Shown here piece after piece: positions 52,350 to 61,577 of a stretch of 64,000 nucleotides of DNA (position 1 is its first letter; each line of letters starts with the position of its first letter). The notes beneath the pieces were generated by a model that was given only the letters and a program-made list of their open reading frames with translations, made no database searches and was not told the DNA's origin. The stretch is from NCBI RefSeq assembly GCF_014161445.1, contig NZ_JABBXA010000012.1, positions 62,001-126,000 on the forward strand, in the 5' to 3' direction. The translations under genes were made by a program, and so were the position numbers. The stretch comes from Microbispora sp. H13382 (GTDB lineage: Bacteria > Actinomycetota > Actinomycetes > Streptosporangiales > Streptosporangiaceae).

Positions 52350-52586
52350 GTGGTGGCCCCTCGGCTCGGAGCCCGTCTCGTGGTCGCCGTCACCCCCGCC
52401 GACGTGGGCAAACGGGTGACTACGCGGCGCAGGGTGCCCGGTGGGTACCGGGACGCGGTCGGCGTGTTGGAGTCCTGGCACGATGGGGTGCTCATCGTGC
52501 GGAAGCGGGACGGAAGCCTCGTGGAGATCGCCGAGGACACCCTGGCCGCCGCCAAGATCGTGCCGCCCGCGCCGCCCGCCCGGTAA
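52350..52586 (+). CDS. stand-alone SH3-like protein of the Rv0428c type
   Basis: The 78-residue protein ([21 protein letters not shown]... [18 protein letters not shown]... [13 protein letters not shown]) is an SH3-like beta barrel. The same sequence type forms the N-terminus of actinobacterial GNAT acetyltransferases such as M. tuberculosis Rv0428c. Here the stop follows directly and no acetyltransferase is encoded downstream. It starts at GTG 52350 with AGGAGGGGGG upstream. It is divergent from fdxA. Confidence 0.75.
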   Translation: MVAPRLGARLVVAVTPADVGKRVTTRRRVPGGYRDAVGVLESWHDGVLIVRKRDGSLVEIAEDTLAAAKIVPPAPPAR

Positions 52587-52688
52587 TCCCCGCGCCCGGT
52601 AATCGGCGTGCATGGTGCGGACGCCGACTCGGTAATCCCCCAGCGCGCCGACGCGAACGGCCCCCGCGACGCGGGGAGCATACGCGGC

Positions 52689-53789
52689 GTGACCATACGT
52701 GCCTGCGTCGTGACGATCTCCTCGGCGGCGATCCTCCTGTCCGCGGCCTCCGCGTGCTCGAAGCCGTCGTCGCCGTCCTCGTCGGACAAGCCGCTGCCTC
52801 CTCTGAACCCTCGCGCCGACAGCCTGGAGTCCGGGTTCGGGACCATGGACAGGCTCGTCGACGCGGCCAAGAAGGAGGGCGCGCTCACCGTCGTGGGCCT
52901 GCCGGGCGGCTGGGTGGGCTACAAGGAGATCATCGCCAGGTTCTCCGACAAGTACGGCATCAAGGTGACCTCGATCGTGCCGGAGGCGAGCAGCAAGCAG
53001 GAGATCGAAACCGCGGCCAGGCTGAAGGGGACCAAGCAGGCGCCGGACGTCTTCGACCTCACCCTGGAGGTCGCGGTCGCCAACGCCAAGCTCTTCGCGC
53101 CCTACCGGGTGACCGGCTGGCCGGACATCCCCGACGACGTCAAGGAGCAGAGGGGACGCTGGTTCGCCGCCTACGGCGGCTACATGTCGATCGGCTACGA
53201 CCCGCGGAAGGTGCCCGCCCCCGCGTCGTACGGCGCGCTGGCCAGGCCCGGGACCGTGGTGGCGCTGCCGGGCGACCCGCGCCGGGTGGCGTCGGCGTTC
53301 GACGCCGTGATGGCCGCCTCGCTCGGCAAGGGACTGCCGGACGCCGCGCGGGGCGTGAACCTGTTCGCGCGGCTGAAGAAGGGCGGCATGCTCGGCCGGC
53401 CCGACCAGGCGACCGCCGTGGTGGACTGGGACTTCATGAACGCGGCGCGGGCGGCCTCCGGGCGCGGCGCGGCGGCCTGGCGGGTGACGATCCCCAAGAA
53501 CGAGGTGCTCGCCTCCTACTACATGCAGGCGGTCAGCGCCGAGGCGCCGCACCCCGCCGCCGCACGGCTCTGGGAGGAGTTCCTGCTGTCCGACGAGGGT
53601 CAGAACCTCTTCCTCAAGGCGTTCGCCCGCCCCGCCCGCCTCGAGGCGATGGAGATGCGCGACACGCTGGACGGGGACGCCGCCGCCAGGCTGCCCGAGG
53701 TGTCCGGCGACCCGGTCATCCTGAGCGTCCCCGAGCAGGACCAGGCCAAGTCGTACGTGGCCGCGAACTGGGCCCGGATGGTCGGCTGA
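52689..53789 (+). CDS. extracellular solute-binding lipoprotein
   Basis: The 366-residue protein has a lipoprotein signal (lipobox ending SAASAC, Cys about residue 22) and a Ser/Pro linker. A periplasmic-binding-protein fold follows, with [33 protein letters not shown] and [12 protein letters not shown]. It resembles iron- or spermidine/putrescine-type ABC substrate-binding proteins (family SBP bac_6/8-like). No permease or ATPase gene is next to it, so it is an orphan. I chose GTG 52689, since it starts the signal peptide. Confidence 0.87.
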   Translation: MTIRACVVTISSAAILLSAASACSKPSSPSSSDKPLPPLNPRADSLESGFGTMDRLVDAAKKEGALTVVGLPGGWVGYKEIIARFSDKYGIKVTSIVPEASSKQEIETAARLKGTKQAPDVFDLTLEVAVANAKLFAPYRVTGWPDIPDDVKEQRGRWFAAYGGYMSIGYDPRKVPAPASYGALARPGTVVALPGDPRRVASAFDAVMAASLGKGLPDAARGVNLFARLKKGGMLGRPDQATAVVDWDFMNAARAASGRGAAAWRVTIPKNEVLASYYMQAVSAEAPHPAAARLWEEFLLSDEGQNLFLKAFARPARLEAMEMRDTLDGDAAARLPEVSGDPVILSVPEQDQAKSYVAANWARMVG

Positions 53790-53842
53790 GCCACCTGATC
53801 TCGCGGGGGCGACGGAAGCCGTAAAGTGTGTCGTCAGCCCAG

Positions 53843-53868
53843 CAGTCTCACAAGTCGGCATGAGACTG
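53843..53868 (+). promoter_or_regulatory. inverted repeat upstream of methyltransferase
   Basis: CAGTCTCA (53843-53850) and TGAGACTG (53861-53868) are perfect 8-bp arms around 10 bp, a typical dimeric regulator site or leader hairpin, 26 bp before the start codon. A further CAGTCTCA lies inside the gene at about 53932. Confidence 0.6.
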
Positions 53869-53893
53869 CGGCAATCCCGACACAGGGCACCAC

Positions 53894-54691
53894 GTGTCAG
53901 AATGCGAGCCGATCTTGAGGTACGAAACTCCCAGTCTCACCCGATGGAACGCTCGCGCCTACGACAGCTCCTTCGGCTACGTCTCCGCTCACGGCGCCCC
54001 GCTGGTGGAACTGCTCGACCCTCGCCCCGGTGAGCGCGTGCTCGACCTCGGATGCGGCACCGGCGTGCTCACCGCCGACATCGCCAGGCGCGGCGCCCAC
54101 GTGCTGGGCATCGACGGCTCCCACTCAATGATCGAGCAGGCCATCGCGCACCATCCCGGACTCGACTTCACCGTGGGCGACGGTTACGACTTCACCGTCG
54201 CCCAGCCGTACGACGCGGTCTTCTCGAACGCGGCCCTGCACTGGATGAGCCGTGACCCCGACGCGGTGATCGACTGCGTGCGGGAGGCGCTGCGGCCGGG
54301 CGGCCGGTTCGTCGCCGAGATGGGCGGCGCCGGCAACTGCGCGGCCCTGACCGCCGCCGTGTTCACCGCCTGGCGCGAGTACGGCCTGCGCGAGCCCGAG
54401 CTGCCGTGGTACTTCCCCAGCCCCGCCGAGTACGCCCTCCGCCTGGAGAAGGGCGGCTTCACGGTCCGGCTGCTGGAGTATTTCGACCGCCCCACTCCCC
54501 TCGACGAGTGCCCGAACGGCGCGGCCGACTGGGTCCGCATGTTCGCCGGATCGCTGCTCGACCGGGTTCCCCCGGCGGCCGTGGAGCCGCTGCTGCGCCG
54601 GGTCAACGAACTGGCCGCCCCCGCCCTGCGCCGGGAGACCGGCTGGATGGCCGACTACGTCCGCCTCCGCTTCGCGGCCGAACGCCGCTGA
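53894..54691 (+). CDS. class I SAM-dependent methyltransferase
   Basis: The 265-residue protein has the SAM-binding motif VLDLGCGTGVLTADIA, acidic GIDGSHSMIEQA, and YDAVFSNAALHWM (ubiE/tam-like small-molecule methyltransferase). It resembles trans-aconitate methyltransferase-type enzymes. It starts at GTG 53894. A palindrome at 53843-53868 suggests it is regulated on its own. Its substrate cannot be told. Confidence 0.9.
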   Translation: MSECEPILRYETPSLTRWNARAYDSSFGYVSAHGAPLVELLDPRPGERVLDLGCGTGVLTADIARRGAHVLGIDGSHSMIEQAIAHHPGLDFTVGDGYDFTVAQPYDAVFSNAALHWMSRDPDAVIDCVREALRPGGRFVAEMGGAGNCAALTAAVFTAWREYGLREPELPWYFPSPAEYALRLEKGGFTVRLLEYFDRPTPLDECPNGAADWVRMFAGSLLDRVPPAAVEPLLRRVNELAAPALRRETGWMADYVRLRFAAERR

Positions 54692-54772
54692 GTCGCGTGC
54701 ACCCCGAACCTCCACCACAGCGGGGGCGATTTGCCAGACTATGGACTGGTCTCTGTGAGTGATGAGGAAAGC

Positions 54773-56338
54773 ATGAACTTCTGCCTGAGTGACCTCGTGC
54801 CACCGCTGCGCTGGAGTGACGCTGCCCGTATCACCGCGCTGACCGACCGGCCCGGCCTGCCGGACGCCTGGTGGCGGACGCTGCCCCTGCACCGCGTGCT
54901 CGCCGTCCTGGGCGCCGAGGCGCTCGGCGACCTGCTCACCGGGCTCGCGCTCGACCACTGGCCGGCGGCGGCCGTCGGCGACGTGCTGCCCGCGCTGCAC
55001 GTGATGGACCCCGACGAGGCCGACGACCCCCAGGTCGCGATCGCGCTCGACCGGGCGGGGTCGTGGCACGGCCTGCTCGCGCTGTCCGGCCGGGAGCTCG
55101 CCGACCAACCGTTCGTCAAGGCCCGGCCCGTGCTGACGGCTCTCTTCACCGCCGTGTTCTTACAGATGTCCCCCGAAGAGACGGCCCCCGAAGAGGCGCC
55201 CCCGGAGGATGTGGCCCCGGAGGAGGTGGCCCCGGAGGAGGTGGCCGAGCCGGCTCTGGAAGAGGACCTGCCCGCGCTCATCGACGCGGCGTTCGGCGAC
55301 CTGGACGACCAGACCTGGATGGTGGCGCAGAACCGGGTCTTCACCGGCGAGCCGTCCGCGCCCGAGCAACTGGCCAAACTGCTGGCCGTCCCTCCCGCCG
55401 TCATCCACGAGTTGGAAGCGGCCCTGCGCGACCGGCTGTCGCGCTGGCTCGCGCTGCCCGCGGCGACGCCGTACAACGAGCACCTGGCCCGTCTCGCCGA
55501 CGAGCTCGGAGCCGCGGCCCCGAAGGCGCGGTTCGTCGCGGCGGCCGGGTGGCACGAGCGCGAACTGCGCTCGCTGGAGGTGCCCGCCTGGCGGTTCGTG
55601 CTCGCCACGCTCCCCGGCCACCGCCTCTTCGGCGACTGGCTCGTGGCCGGCGACATCGAGGAACTGCGGGAGAAGACGCGGAACCTGATCGCCTCGGCCG
55701 AGCGCCCGCCGACCGTCTCCCAGGCACTGGAGATGATCTCCTCTCTCGGCATACGTCCCGACGTGGCACGGCAGTGGCTGGAGAGCGTGCCTCAACTACG
55801 CGCCCAGAAGGCGGACCGGCAGCAGAGCGGGCTCAAGGACGTGGCGCTGACCCGGCGGTGTTTCCGGCAGCCGGACGGCAGGTGGTGGCTCAGGGTGGAC
55901 GTGTCCGGCCGGCACCTCGACGGTGTCGAGGTGCCGCTGCCGAGCGGGTTCGCCGCCTACATCGGCCTCGCGCCGGGCGACGACCGCACGGTGCACAGCG
56001 CGGCCGGCGAGGTCGGACTCTCCTGGCGCGCGCGGCCGGCGCTGAGCTCCCTCCAGCGGATTCTCAGCGAGATCTCCGCGGAGGAGGGCAGCCACATCTT
56101 CCTGACCCTGTCCGAGGAGGGCATGCTGCGCGTACGGCACCTGCCCGCCGCCGACGGCGGCGACCAGGCGAGCCGGGCCCTGCGCCTGGTGGGCTACACC
56201 ACGCCGAGCGACACGCCCGAGCAGGCGGAGCAGGTGATCGCGACGCGCGTCGGCCTCACCGGAGCCGTCGAGCGGCCGGAACTCCTCGCGCGGCTGCGTG
56301 AACGCGGGGACCGCGACCTGCTGACCCTGCTGGGATAG
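54773..56338 (+). CDS. sigma-region-4-like protein, short paralogue (no HARE-type insert)
   Basis: The 521-residue protein is homologous along its length to the protein at 58458-60323. Shared blocks are the N-terminus SLSDLVPPLRW...LPDAWWRTLPLHR (about 1-110), the central PAWRFVLATL...VAGDIEELREKTR region (about 260-330) and the C-terminal domain TRRCFRQPDGRWWLRVDV...LPSGFAAYIGLAPG (about 360-521). Its sigma region 4-like helices (PEQLAKLLAVPPAVIHELEAAL) have lost the RERIRQIE recognition motif. The whole winged-helix insert of the paralogue is absent. A Glu/Pro repeat (PEEVAPEEVAEP, about 132-165) replaces part of the linker. ATG 54773 follows GAGGAAAG. It is 3 bp upstream of the helicase gene. 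Confidence 0.8.
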   Translation: MNFCLSDLVPPLRWSDAARITALTDRPGLPDAWWRTLPLHRVLAVLGAEALGDLLTGLALDHWPAAAVGDVLPALHVMDPDEADDPQVAIALDRAGSWHGLLALSGRELADQPFVKARPVLTALFTAVFLQMSPEETAPEEAPPEDVAPEEVAPEEVAEPALEEDLPALIDAAFGDLDDQTWMVAQNRVFTGEPSAPEQLAKLLAVPPAVIHELEAALRDRLSRWLALPAATPYNEHLARLADELGAAAPKARFVAAAGWHERELRSLEVPAWRFVLATLPGHRLFGDWLVAGDIEELREKTRNLIASAERPPTVSQALEMISSLGIRPDVARQWLESVPQLRAQKADRQQSGLKDVALTRRCFRQPDGRWWLRVDVSGRHLDGVEVPLPSGFAAYIGLAPGDDRTVHSAAGEVGLSWRARPALSSLQRILSEISAEEGSHIFLTLSEEGMLRVRHLPAADGGDQASRALRLVGYTTPSDTPEQAEQVIATRVGLTGAVERPELLARLRERGDRDLLTLLG

Positions 56339-56341
56339 CCC

Positions 56342-58402
56342 ATGCCCCGGCTCGCGATCTCCCCGGAGTTCCTGCGCGGGCTCGGCGCGCTCACCCGGCC
56401 CGTCCGCCGGGACGTCGCCGTAGCGGTACGCCGGTTCCTGCTGAACGCGTCCGCCGCGCCGCACCCCGAGAGGGTGCGCAACAGCCGCGATTCCCGGATC
56501 GCCACGCTCCGGCTCGCCGACCGTCACCGGGGGGTGGTGGTGCGGCAGGAGGACGTCTACTGGCTGCTCACCGTGCTCCCGGACGCCGAGGCGTGGTCGT
56601 ACGCCCAGCGGCACAGGGTCGGCGTGAACACGGCGATCGGGATCGTCGAGACCTGGGACGCCGAGGCCCTCGATCGGATCGAGCCCGCGCTGCGCCGCGC
56701 GGCGGGGACCGGCGGCCGGCCGCTCTTCGAGAACTGGTGCGACACCGACCTGCTGAACATCGGCGTCGACGCCCGCCTGCTGCCGCTGCTGCGGCTGATG
56801 ACATCGGAGTCGCATCTCGCGGCCGTGGAGCCCATGCTCCCGCAGAGTCAGTACGCGCCGCTCGCGGCGCTCGCCCGCGGCGGCTCGCTCGCCGCGGCCT
56901 GGCGCGAGCTGGACGCCTACCGCTCGCGCGTCGCCGACGACGTCGACCCCGAGGACCTGCTCGCGGCGCTGCGGCGCAGCCCCGACCGGGCCGCGTTCGC
57001 CGCCGACGCCGCGGAGCTCGAGCGCGTCCTCACGCTGCCCACCTGGTGCACGTTCCTGTACCCGCCGCAGCACACGTACGCCAACTGGCCGGCGTACGAG
57101 CAGCCGGTGCTGATCACCGGGGGCGCGGGCACCGGCAAGACGGTCATCGCGCTGCACCGGGCCGCCCTGCTGGCCCGCGCGGCCACCGGCCCGGTGCTGC
57201 TCGTCACGTTCTCGCAGGGCCTCGCGACCGAGCTGTCCGCGCGGCTCGACGTGATCATCGATGACGAGCTGGTCCGCAAGCGCGTCGAGGTGGGCAACGT
57301 CGACAGGATCGCCCACCGCATCGTCGCCGCGGCGGAGGGCCGCGCCCCGGCGCTCGTCTCCTCCGACGACCTGGCCGACCTGTGGCAGGAGGCGGCCGTC
57401 GGGCGCTTCGGCAGCGCCTTCCTGCTGCGCGAGTGGGAGCAGGTGATCCTCGCGCAGGACCTGCGCACGCTGGAGGAGTACCAGGCCGCGGCCCGGCCCG
57501 GCCGCAGCGTCCGCCTGGACGCCGAGGCGAGGACCGTGGTGTGGGAGGCCGTCCAGCACGTCGTACGGCGGCTGCGCGAGTCCGGCCGGCGCACTCTGCT
57601 CCAGCTCGCCTCCGAGGCGGCGGGCCTGCTCGGGCGGGCCGTCGGCGATCTGCTGGGCGACGAGGCGCCGGGGCGGGAGCCGTACCGGCACATCGTCGTG
57701 GACGAGGCGCAGGACCTGCACCCGGCGCAGTGGCGGCTGCTGCGGGCGGCGGTCCCCGCCGCCCCGAACGACCTGTTCATCCTGGGGGACCCGCACCAGC
57801 GGATGTTCGACACGCGCGTCGCGCTGGCGGACGTCGGCATCCCCGCCCGCGGGTTCCGCCTGAGGATCTCCCACCGGCTGCCCGCCGAGATCCTCTCGTG
57901 GGGGGTGCGGCTGCGGGGCGGCGGCCCGGTGGACGGTCTGGTCGCGGGCAACGCCGCGATGTACGGCTACCGCGCGCTGGAGCACGGCCCGCGTCCGATG
58001 GTGCGCGAGTACGTGAGCGCGGAGGCGGAGATCGCCGGGCTCGTCGCCACCGTGGCCGAGTGGCTGGAGGAGGGCGTGCCGACCGCACAGATCGCGGTCG
58101 CCGCACGCACCCCCGACCTCGTGCGTACCGCCCGCACCGCACTACGCGAAGCGGGCATCACGGTCAAAGTCACGTCCCTCCATGGCATGAAAGGGCTGGA
58201 ATTCCGTCGGGTGGCCGTGATAGGCGTGGCTGACGGAATCGTGCCGGCGCCGGACGCGCTGACCCCGGCCGACGAGGACCCGACGGCCCGGGCGCACGAT
58301 CTGCAACGCGAACGGGGGCTGCTCTACGTGGCATGTACGCGGGCGGGGGAGTTGCTCTACGTGTCCTATTCCGGCCGAGCCAGTCCCTTCATCCCGTCCT
58401 GA
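56342..58402 (+). CDS. SF1 (UvrD/Rep-like) helicase with N-terminal RelE/ParE-like domain
   Basis: The 686-residue protein has a RelE/ParE-like N-terminal domain (about 1-95: DSRIATLRLADRHRGVVVR and DVYWLLTVLPDAEAWSYAQRH). A linker follows, then an SF1 helicase: Walker A ITGGAGTGKTVIALH, Walker B HIVVDEAQDLHP, motif III ILGDPHQRMF, motif IV SHRLPAEI, motif V VTSLHGMKGLEFRRV and motif VI LLYVACTRAGE. Helicases with this RelE-like cap are widespread in actinomycetes and of unknown biology. It lies 3 bp after the short sigma-like gene and 55 bp before the long one. The toxin-like domain may bind RNA or ribosomes; whether it cleaves is not known. Confidence 0.9.
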   Translation: MPRLAISPEFLRGLGALTRPVRRDVAVAVRRFLLNASAAPHPERVRNSRDSRIATLRLADRHRGVVVRQEDVYWLLTVLPDAEAWSYAQRHRVGVNTAIGIVETWDAEALDRIEPALRRAAGTGGRPLFENWCDTDLLNIGVDARLLPLLRLMTSESHLAAVEPMLPQSQYAPLAALARGGSLAAAWRELDAYRSRVADDVDPEDLLAALRRSPDRAAFAADAAELERVLTLPTWCTFLYPPQHTYANWPAYEQPVLITGGAGTGKTVIALHRAALLARAATGPVLLVTFSQGLATELSARLDVIIDDELVRKRVEVGNVDRIAHRIVAAAEGRAPALVSSDDLADLWQEAAVGRFGSAFLLREWEQVILAQDLRTLEEYQAAARPGRSVRLDAEARTVVWEAVQHVVRRLRESGRRTLLQLASEAAGLLGRAVGDLLGDEAPGREPYRHIVVDEAQDLHPAQWRLLRAAVPAAPNDLFILGDPHQRMFDTRVALADVGIPARGFRLRISHRLPAEILSWGVRLRGGGPVDGLVAGNAAMYGYRALEHGPRPMVREYVSAEAEIAGLVATVAEWLEEGVPTAQIAVAARTPDLVRTARTALREAGITVKVTSLHGMKGLEFRRVAVIGVADGIVPAPDALTPADEDPTARAHDLQRERGLLYVACTRAGELLYVSYSGRASPFIPS

Positions 58403-58457
58403 CGTCGGATCCCCTAGTCTGAACTGCGGATATATTCCCCTTGCCGGTTGGACCTGC

Positions 58458-60323
58458 ATGAACCTCAGCCTTAGCGACATCGTGCCTCCGCTGCGCTGGA
58501 CCGCGCCCAGCCAGGTAGAGCCGATCGCGAGCGACCCCGGTCTTCCCGACGCGTGGTGGCAGGCGCTCCCCCTCGACCGGGCCTGTGCGGCGGTGGGGAC
58601 CGGCCAGGTCGCCTCCCGGCTCGCCGACCTCACGATCGCCTGCTGGGCGCACCTGGTCCTCGGCGACATCCTGCCGCTGCTGAGGTTCACCCACCCCGAG
58701 GAGAGCCTGCAGACGCCCGGCCCCCGGGAGAGCGTCCACGAGCTGTACGTCGACGTGATCGACAAGCTGCTGGCCACCGAGCCGGCGCGGGAGCCGGCCG
58801 GGGCCGCGGTCCCGCCCGCCCTCCCCGAGCGGCCGATGCCCGAGATCATCGACGAGATCTTCGCCCGGCTGGACGACCGCCAGCGGGCCATCGCGCGGGA
58901 CCGGCTCTACTTCGACGCATCCCAGCAGCCGGGCCAGGCCCAGCGGGCCACCCTGGACGAGCTGGCCCAGCGCTTCTCGGTCACCCGCGAGCGCATCCGG
59001 CAGATCGAGCGCGACCTGCGCGACCACGTGAATGACTGGCTGAACGGCCCGGCGGCCGCGCCGCTGAACGCGCACCTGTCCTGGCTGCGCACCCGGCTGG
59101 GCTCGGCCGTGCCCGCCGACGACCTCGCGGCGGCCGTGCCGTGGCACCGTACCGAGCTGGTCACGCTCGCGATCCCCGCCTGGCGGTTCGTCCGCACGCT
59201 GCTCACGGGGTACGAGCAGGTGGACGGCTGGCTGGTCGCGGGCGGCGCGGACGAGATCAGGGAGAAGACGCGGCAGCTGTTCACCGACGGCCCCCGGCCA
59301 CTCGACGAGGCGGTCTCCCTCGTCGCCCAGCTCGGCATCCGGGAGGACGTCGCCGAGCGCTGGCTCGCGTCGGTGCCGCACCTGCGCGTACTGGACGGCC
59401 ACGTCGTCCCCTGGCCGCGCAGCATGGGCGACAAGGCGGAGGCCGTGCTGGCGGTGACCCGCGCGCCGCTCACCCCTGAGGAGATCCAGACACGCATCGG
59501 CGAGGACTACAGCCTCGTCGGCATCCGCAACCAGCTCGCTTCCGACGAGCGGTTCATCCGGCTCGACCGCAGCAAGTACGGCCTGCGGCGCTGGGGCGGC
59601 GACGAGTACCTCGGCATCCGGGAGATGATCATCCGGGAGATCGAGCGCGCGGGCGGCGAGGCGTCCGTGAGCACGGTGGTGGACAACCTGACCTCCCGCT
59701 ACGACGTGAGCGAGAGCTCCATCAGGGCGTACGCCGGAGGGCCCGGGTTCGAGCGGACCCAGCGCGGCTACATCAGGGTGGCCGGGCAGGACCAGGCCGA
59801 GCCGTACCAGCCGCGCCGTGACGTGTCGACGACCCGCCGCTGCTTCCGCAGCAGGGACGGCCGCTGGTGGCACCGGGTGGACGTGAACGCCGAGCACCTG
59901 CGCGGCTCGGGCTCCCCGCTGCCGACCGGTTTCGCCGCGCACCTCGGCATGGCGCCCGGCGGCCAGCTCACCGCCTCCACCGCGTCTGGCGAGGTGGTGA
60001 TCAGCTGGCACAACCAGCCGACGATCGGCTCGATCAGGAACGTGCTGGCCGAGTACAACGCGTCCGAGGGCGACCACGTCTTCCTCACGGTCTCCGACGG
60101 CGGCGAGCTGCTGACCCGTTTCCTGCCCGCCGCGGGAGCCGGGCTGCCCGCGATCAACCAGGCGCTGCACCTGATCGGGTACACCGCTCCGGTGGCGTCG
60201 GAGGCCGAGGGCCTGCGGCTCATCGGCGCGCGTATCGGCCTGCCCGAGGGGGTCGCCCGCGAGGAGGTCCTCGACCGCCTGCGCGACCGCGGCGACCGCG
60301 ACATCCTGACCTTCCTCGCCTGA
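58458..60323 (+). CDS. sigma-region-4-like protein with winged-helix insert, long paralogue
   Basis: The 621-residue protein has an N-terminal domain shared with 54773-56338, a sigma70 region 4-like HTH (LDELAQRFSVTRERIRQIERDLRDHV, with RERIRQIE at 177-184, almost identical to primary sigma factors), then two winged-helix units of HARE-HTH type (about 322-438: SMGDKAEAVLAVTRAPLTPEEIQTR and YLGIREMIIREIERAGG). The conserved C-terminal domain (about 450-621: TTRRCFRSRDGRWWHRVDV) follows. No sigma region 2 is present, so it cannot by itself be a sigma factor; it may bind promoter-like DNA or RNA polymerase. ATG 58458 is used. It probably shares a transcript with the helicase. Confidence 0.85.
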   Translation: MNLSLSDIVPPLRWTAPSQVEPIASDPGLPDAWWQALPLDRACAAVGTGQVASRLADLTIACWAHLVLGDILPLLRFTHPEESLQTPGPRESVHELYVDVIDKLLATEPAREPAGAAVPPALPERPMPEIIDEIFARLDDRQRAIARDRLYFDASQQPGQAQRATLDELAQRFSVTRERIRQIERDLRDHVNDWLNGPAAAPLNAHLSWLRTRLGSAVPADDLAAAVPWHRTELVTLAIPAWRFVRTLLTGYEQVDGWLVAGGADEIREKTRQLFTDGPRPLDEAVSLVAQLGIREDVAERWLASVPHLRVLDGHVVPWPRSMGDKAEAVLAVTRAPLTPEEIQTRIGEDYSLVGIRNQLASDERFIRLDRSKYGLRRWGGDEYLGIREMIIREIERAGGEASVSTVVDNLTSRYDVSESSIRAYAGGPGFERTQRGYIRVAGQDQAEPYQPRRDVSTTRRCFRSRDGRWWHRVDVNAEHLRGSGSPLPTGFAAHLGMAPGGQLTASTASGEVVISWHNQPTIGSIRNVLAEYNASEGDHVFLTVSDGGELLTRFLPAAGAGLPAINQALHLIGYTAPVASEAEGLRLIGARIGLPEGVAREEVLDRLRDRGDRDILTFLA

Positions 60324-60366
60324 CTCCGGGCAAAGGGATGTCGGGGGCAGCACATAGGCTCAGACC

Positions 60367-61458
60367 ATGTTGCGGCTCCACGACACCCTGACCCGGCAGG
60401 TCGTGCCTGCCGCCCCGACCGGCTCGCGGATCCTGCGGGTGTACACCTGCACCGCACACGAGACCGCCGGTATCGCCGACCTAAGGCCCGCCCTGCTCGC
60501 CGACCTGGTCCGCCGCGTCGCCGAGCGCGCCGGACTGCGGGTGCTCGCCTGCCGCAACGTCTCCGACCTCCGCGGCGGAGACGGCGCCTCGCTGGACGCC
60601 GACACGCTCGCACTCAACATGCGCGCCCCCGAGCACTCCCCCCGGACCAGCGAGACCATGGGCCTGGTGATCGAGCTCATCGGACGGCTCATCGAGCGTG
60701 GCCATGCCTACGTGACCCCCGAGGGGGCGGTGTTCTTCGACGCGGCCTCCTTCCCCGCGTACGGCGACATCTCCGGCAAGCCGGGCTCGGTGTCCGACTG
60801 GCCCCTGTGGGAGCCTCTGGGGGATGCGGCGGGCGGCGGTGCCGGGGCGGTCTGGGACGCGCCCTGGGGACGCGGTCTCCCCGGCCGCGACATCGAATGT
60901 TCGGCCACGCCGCTGCGGTTCCTCGGCGCGCGCTTCGACCTGTACGTGGGCGGGGCCGACCTGTGCTTCCCCCATCACGAGAGGGCGCGGGCCCAGTCCA
61001 ACGCCGCGACGGGTCAGGAGGCCGCCGCCCACTGGGCGCACTCCGGGCGCCTGCTGTTCGACGGCCGCCGGGCCGGCGCCGGTGACGTCGTCTCGCTGTC
61101 GGGCGTCGCCGCCGCCGGCCTCGACCCCCTCGCCGTACGGCTGGCCCTGCTCGAGCACCACTACCGGCGACCGGTCGATCTCACCTGGGACGCCCTCCGC
61201 GCCGCCGACGAGGAACTGCGGCGGCTTCGGCGGCGGGTGGCCGAATGGGCCGAATCGCCGAGCCGCCCGATCGACGACGCCCACGCCGAGCGCGTCCAGC
61301 GGGCACTGGACGACGACCTCGACACGCCGGGGGCGCTGCGCCTGCTGCGCGACCTGGAAGCCGACGAGTCGGTCGCGCCGGGCTCCAAGTTCGAGACCTT
61401 CCTCCACTTCGACCACGTGCTCGCCCTCGGCCTGCCCGCCGACATCGGCCGGATCTGA
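60367..61458 (+). CDS. cysteinyl-tRNA synthetase-like protein lacking HIGH and KMSKS
   Basis: The 363-residue protein aligns with the CysRS/MshC catalytic domain: zinc Cys28 (VYTC), LACRNVSDL, DIECSATPLRFLG (Cys178), DLCFPHHERARAQSNAATG (His203, His204) and WAHSGRLLFDGRR. The HIGH motif reads GIAD (35-38) and KMSKS reads RAGAG (235-239), so ATP activation as in normal CysRS is unlikely. The tRNA-binding C-terminus is truncated to about 110 residues. It could bind cysteine or a ligand rather than charge tRNA. The gene begins 43 bp after the long sigma-like gene, so it may belong to the same transcript. Confidence 0.8.
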   Translation: MLRLHDTLTRQVVPAAPTGSRILRVYTCTAHETAGIADLRPALLADLVRRVAERAGLRVLACRNVSDLRGGDGASLDADTLALNMRAPEHSPRTSETMGLVIELIGRLIERGHAYVTPEGAVFFDAASFPAYGDISGKPGSVSDWPLWEPLGDAAGGGAGAVWDAPWGRGLPGRDIECSATPLRFLGARFDLYVGGADLCFPHHERARAQSNAATGQEAAAHWAHSGRLLFDGRRAGAGDVVSLSGVAAAGLDPLAVRLALLEHHYRRPVDLTWDALRAADEELRRLRRRVAEWAESPSRPIDDAHAERVQRALDDDLDTPGALRLLRDLEADESVAPGSKFETFLHFDHVLALGLPADIGRI

Positions 61459-61577
61459 CGGGCGCTCCTTCCCTCGCAGCCCAACCTGTCGCTCCAACAA
61501 ATCGCCGCTCATAGGTGTTCGCGATGCGATGGCGTGAAAGAATTCATACAAGAGTTCGAATCAGATTGGGAGGCGCG

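Noticed and set aside
55796-57985. Long antisense open frame (about 730 codons) opposite the helicase
   Set aside because: It arises from GC-rich third positions of the true genes; the sense strand carries all helicase motifs.
58389-60353. Long antisense open frame (about 650 codons) opposite the long sigma-like gene
   Set aside because: It has no family motifs and Arg/Gly/Ala-biased composition; the plus strand has conserved paralogous sequence.
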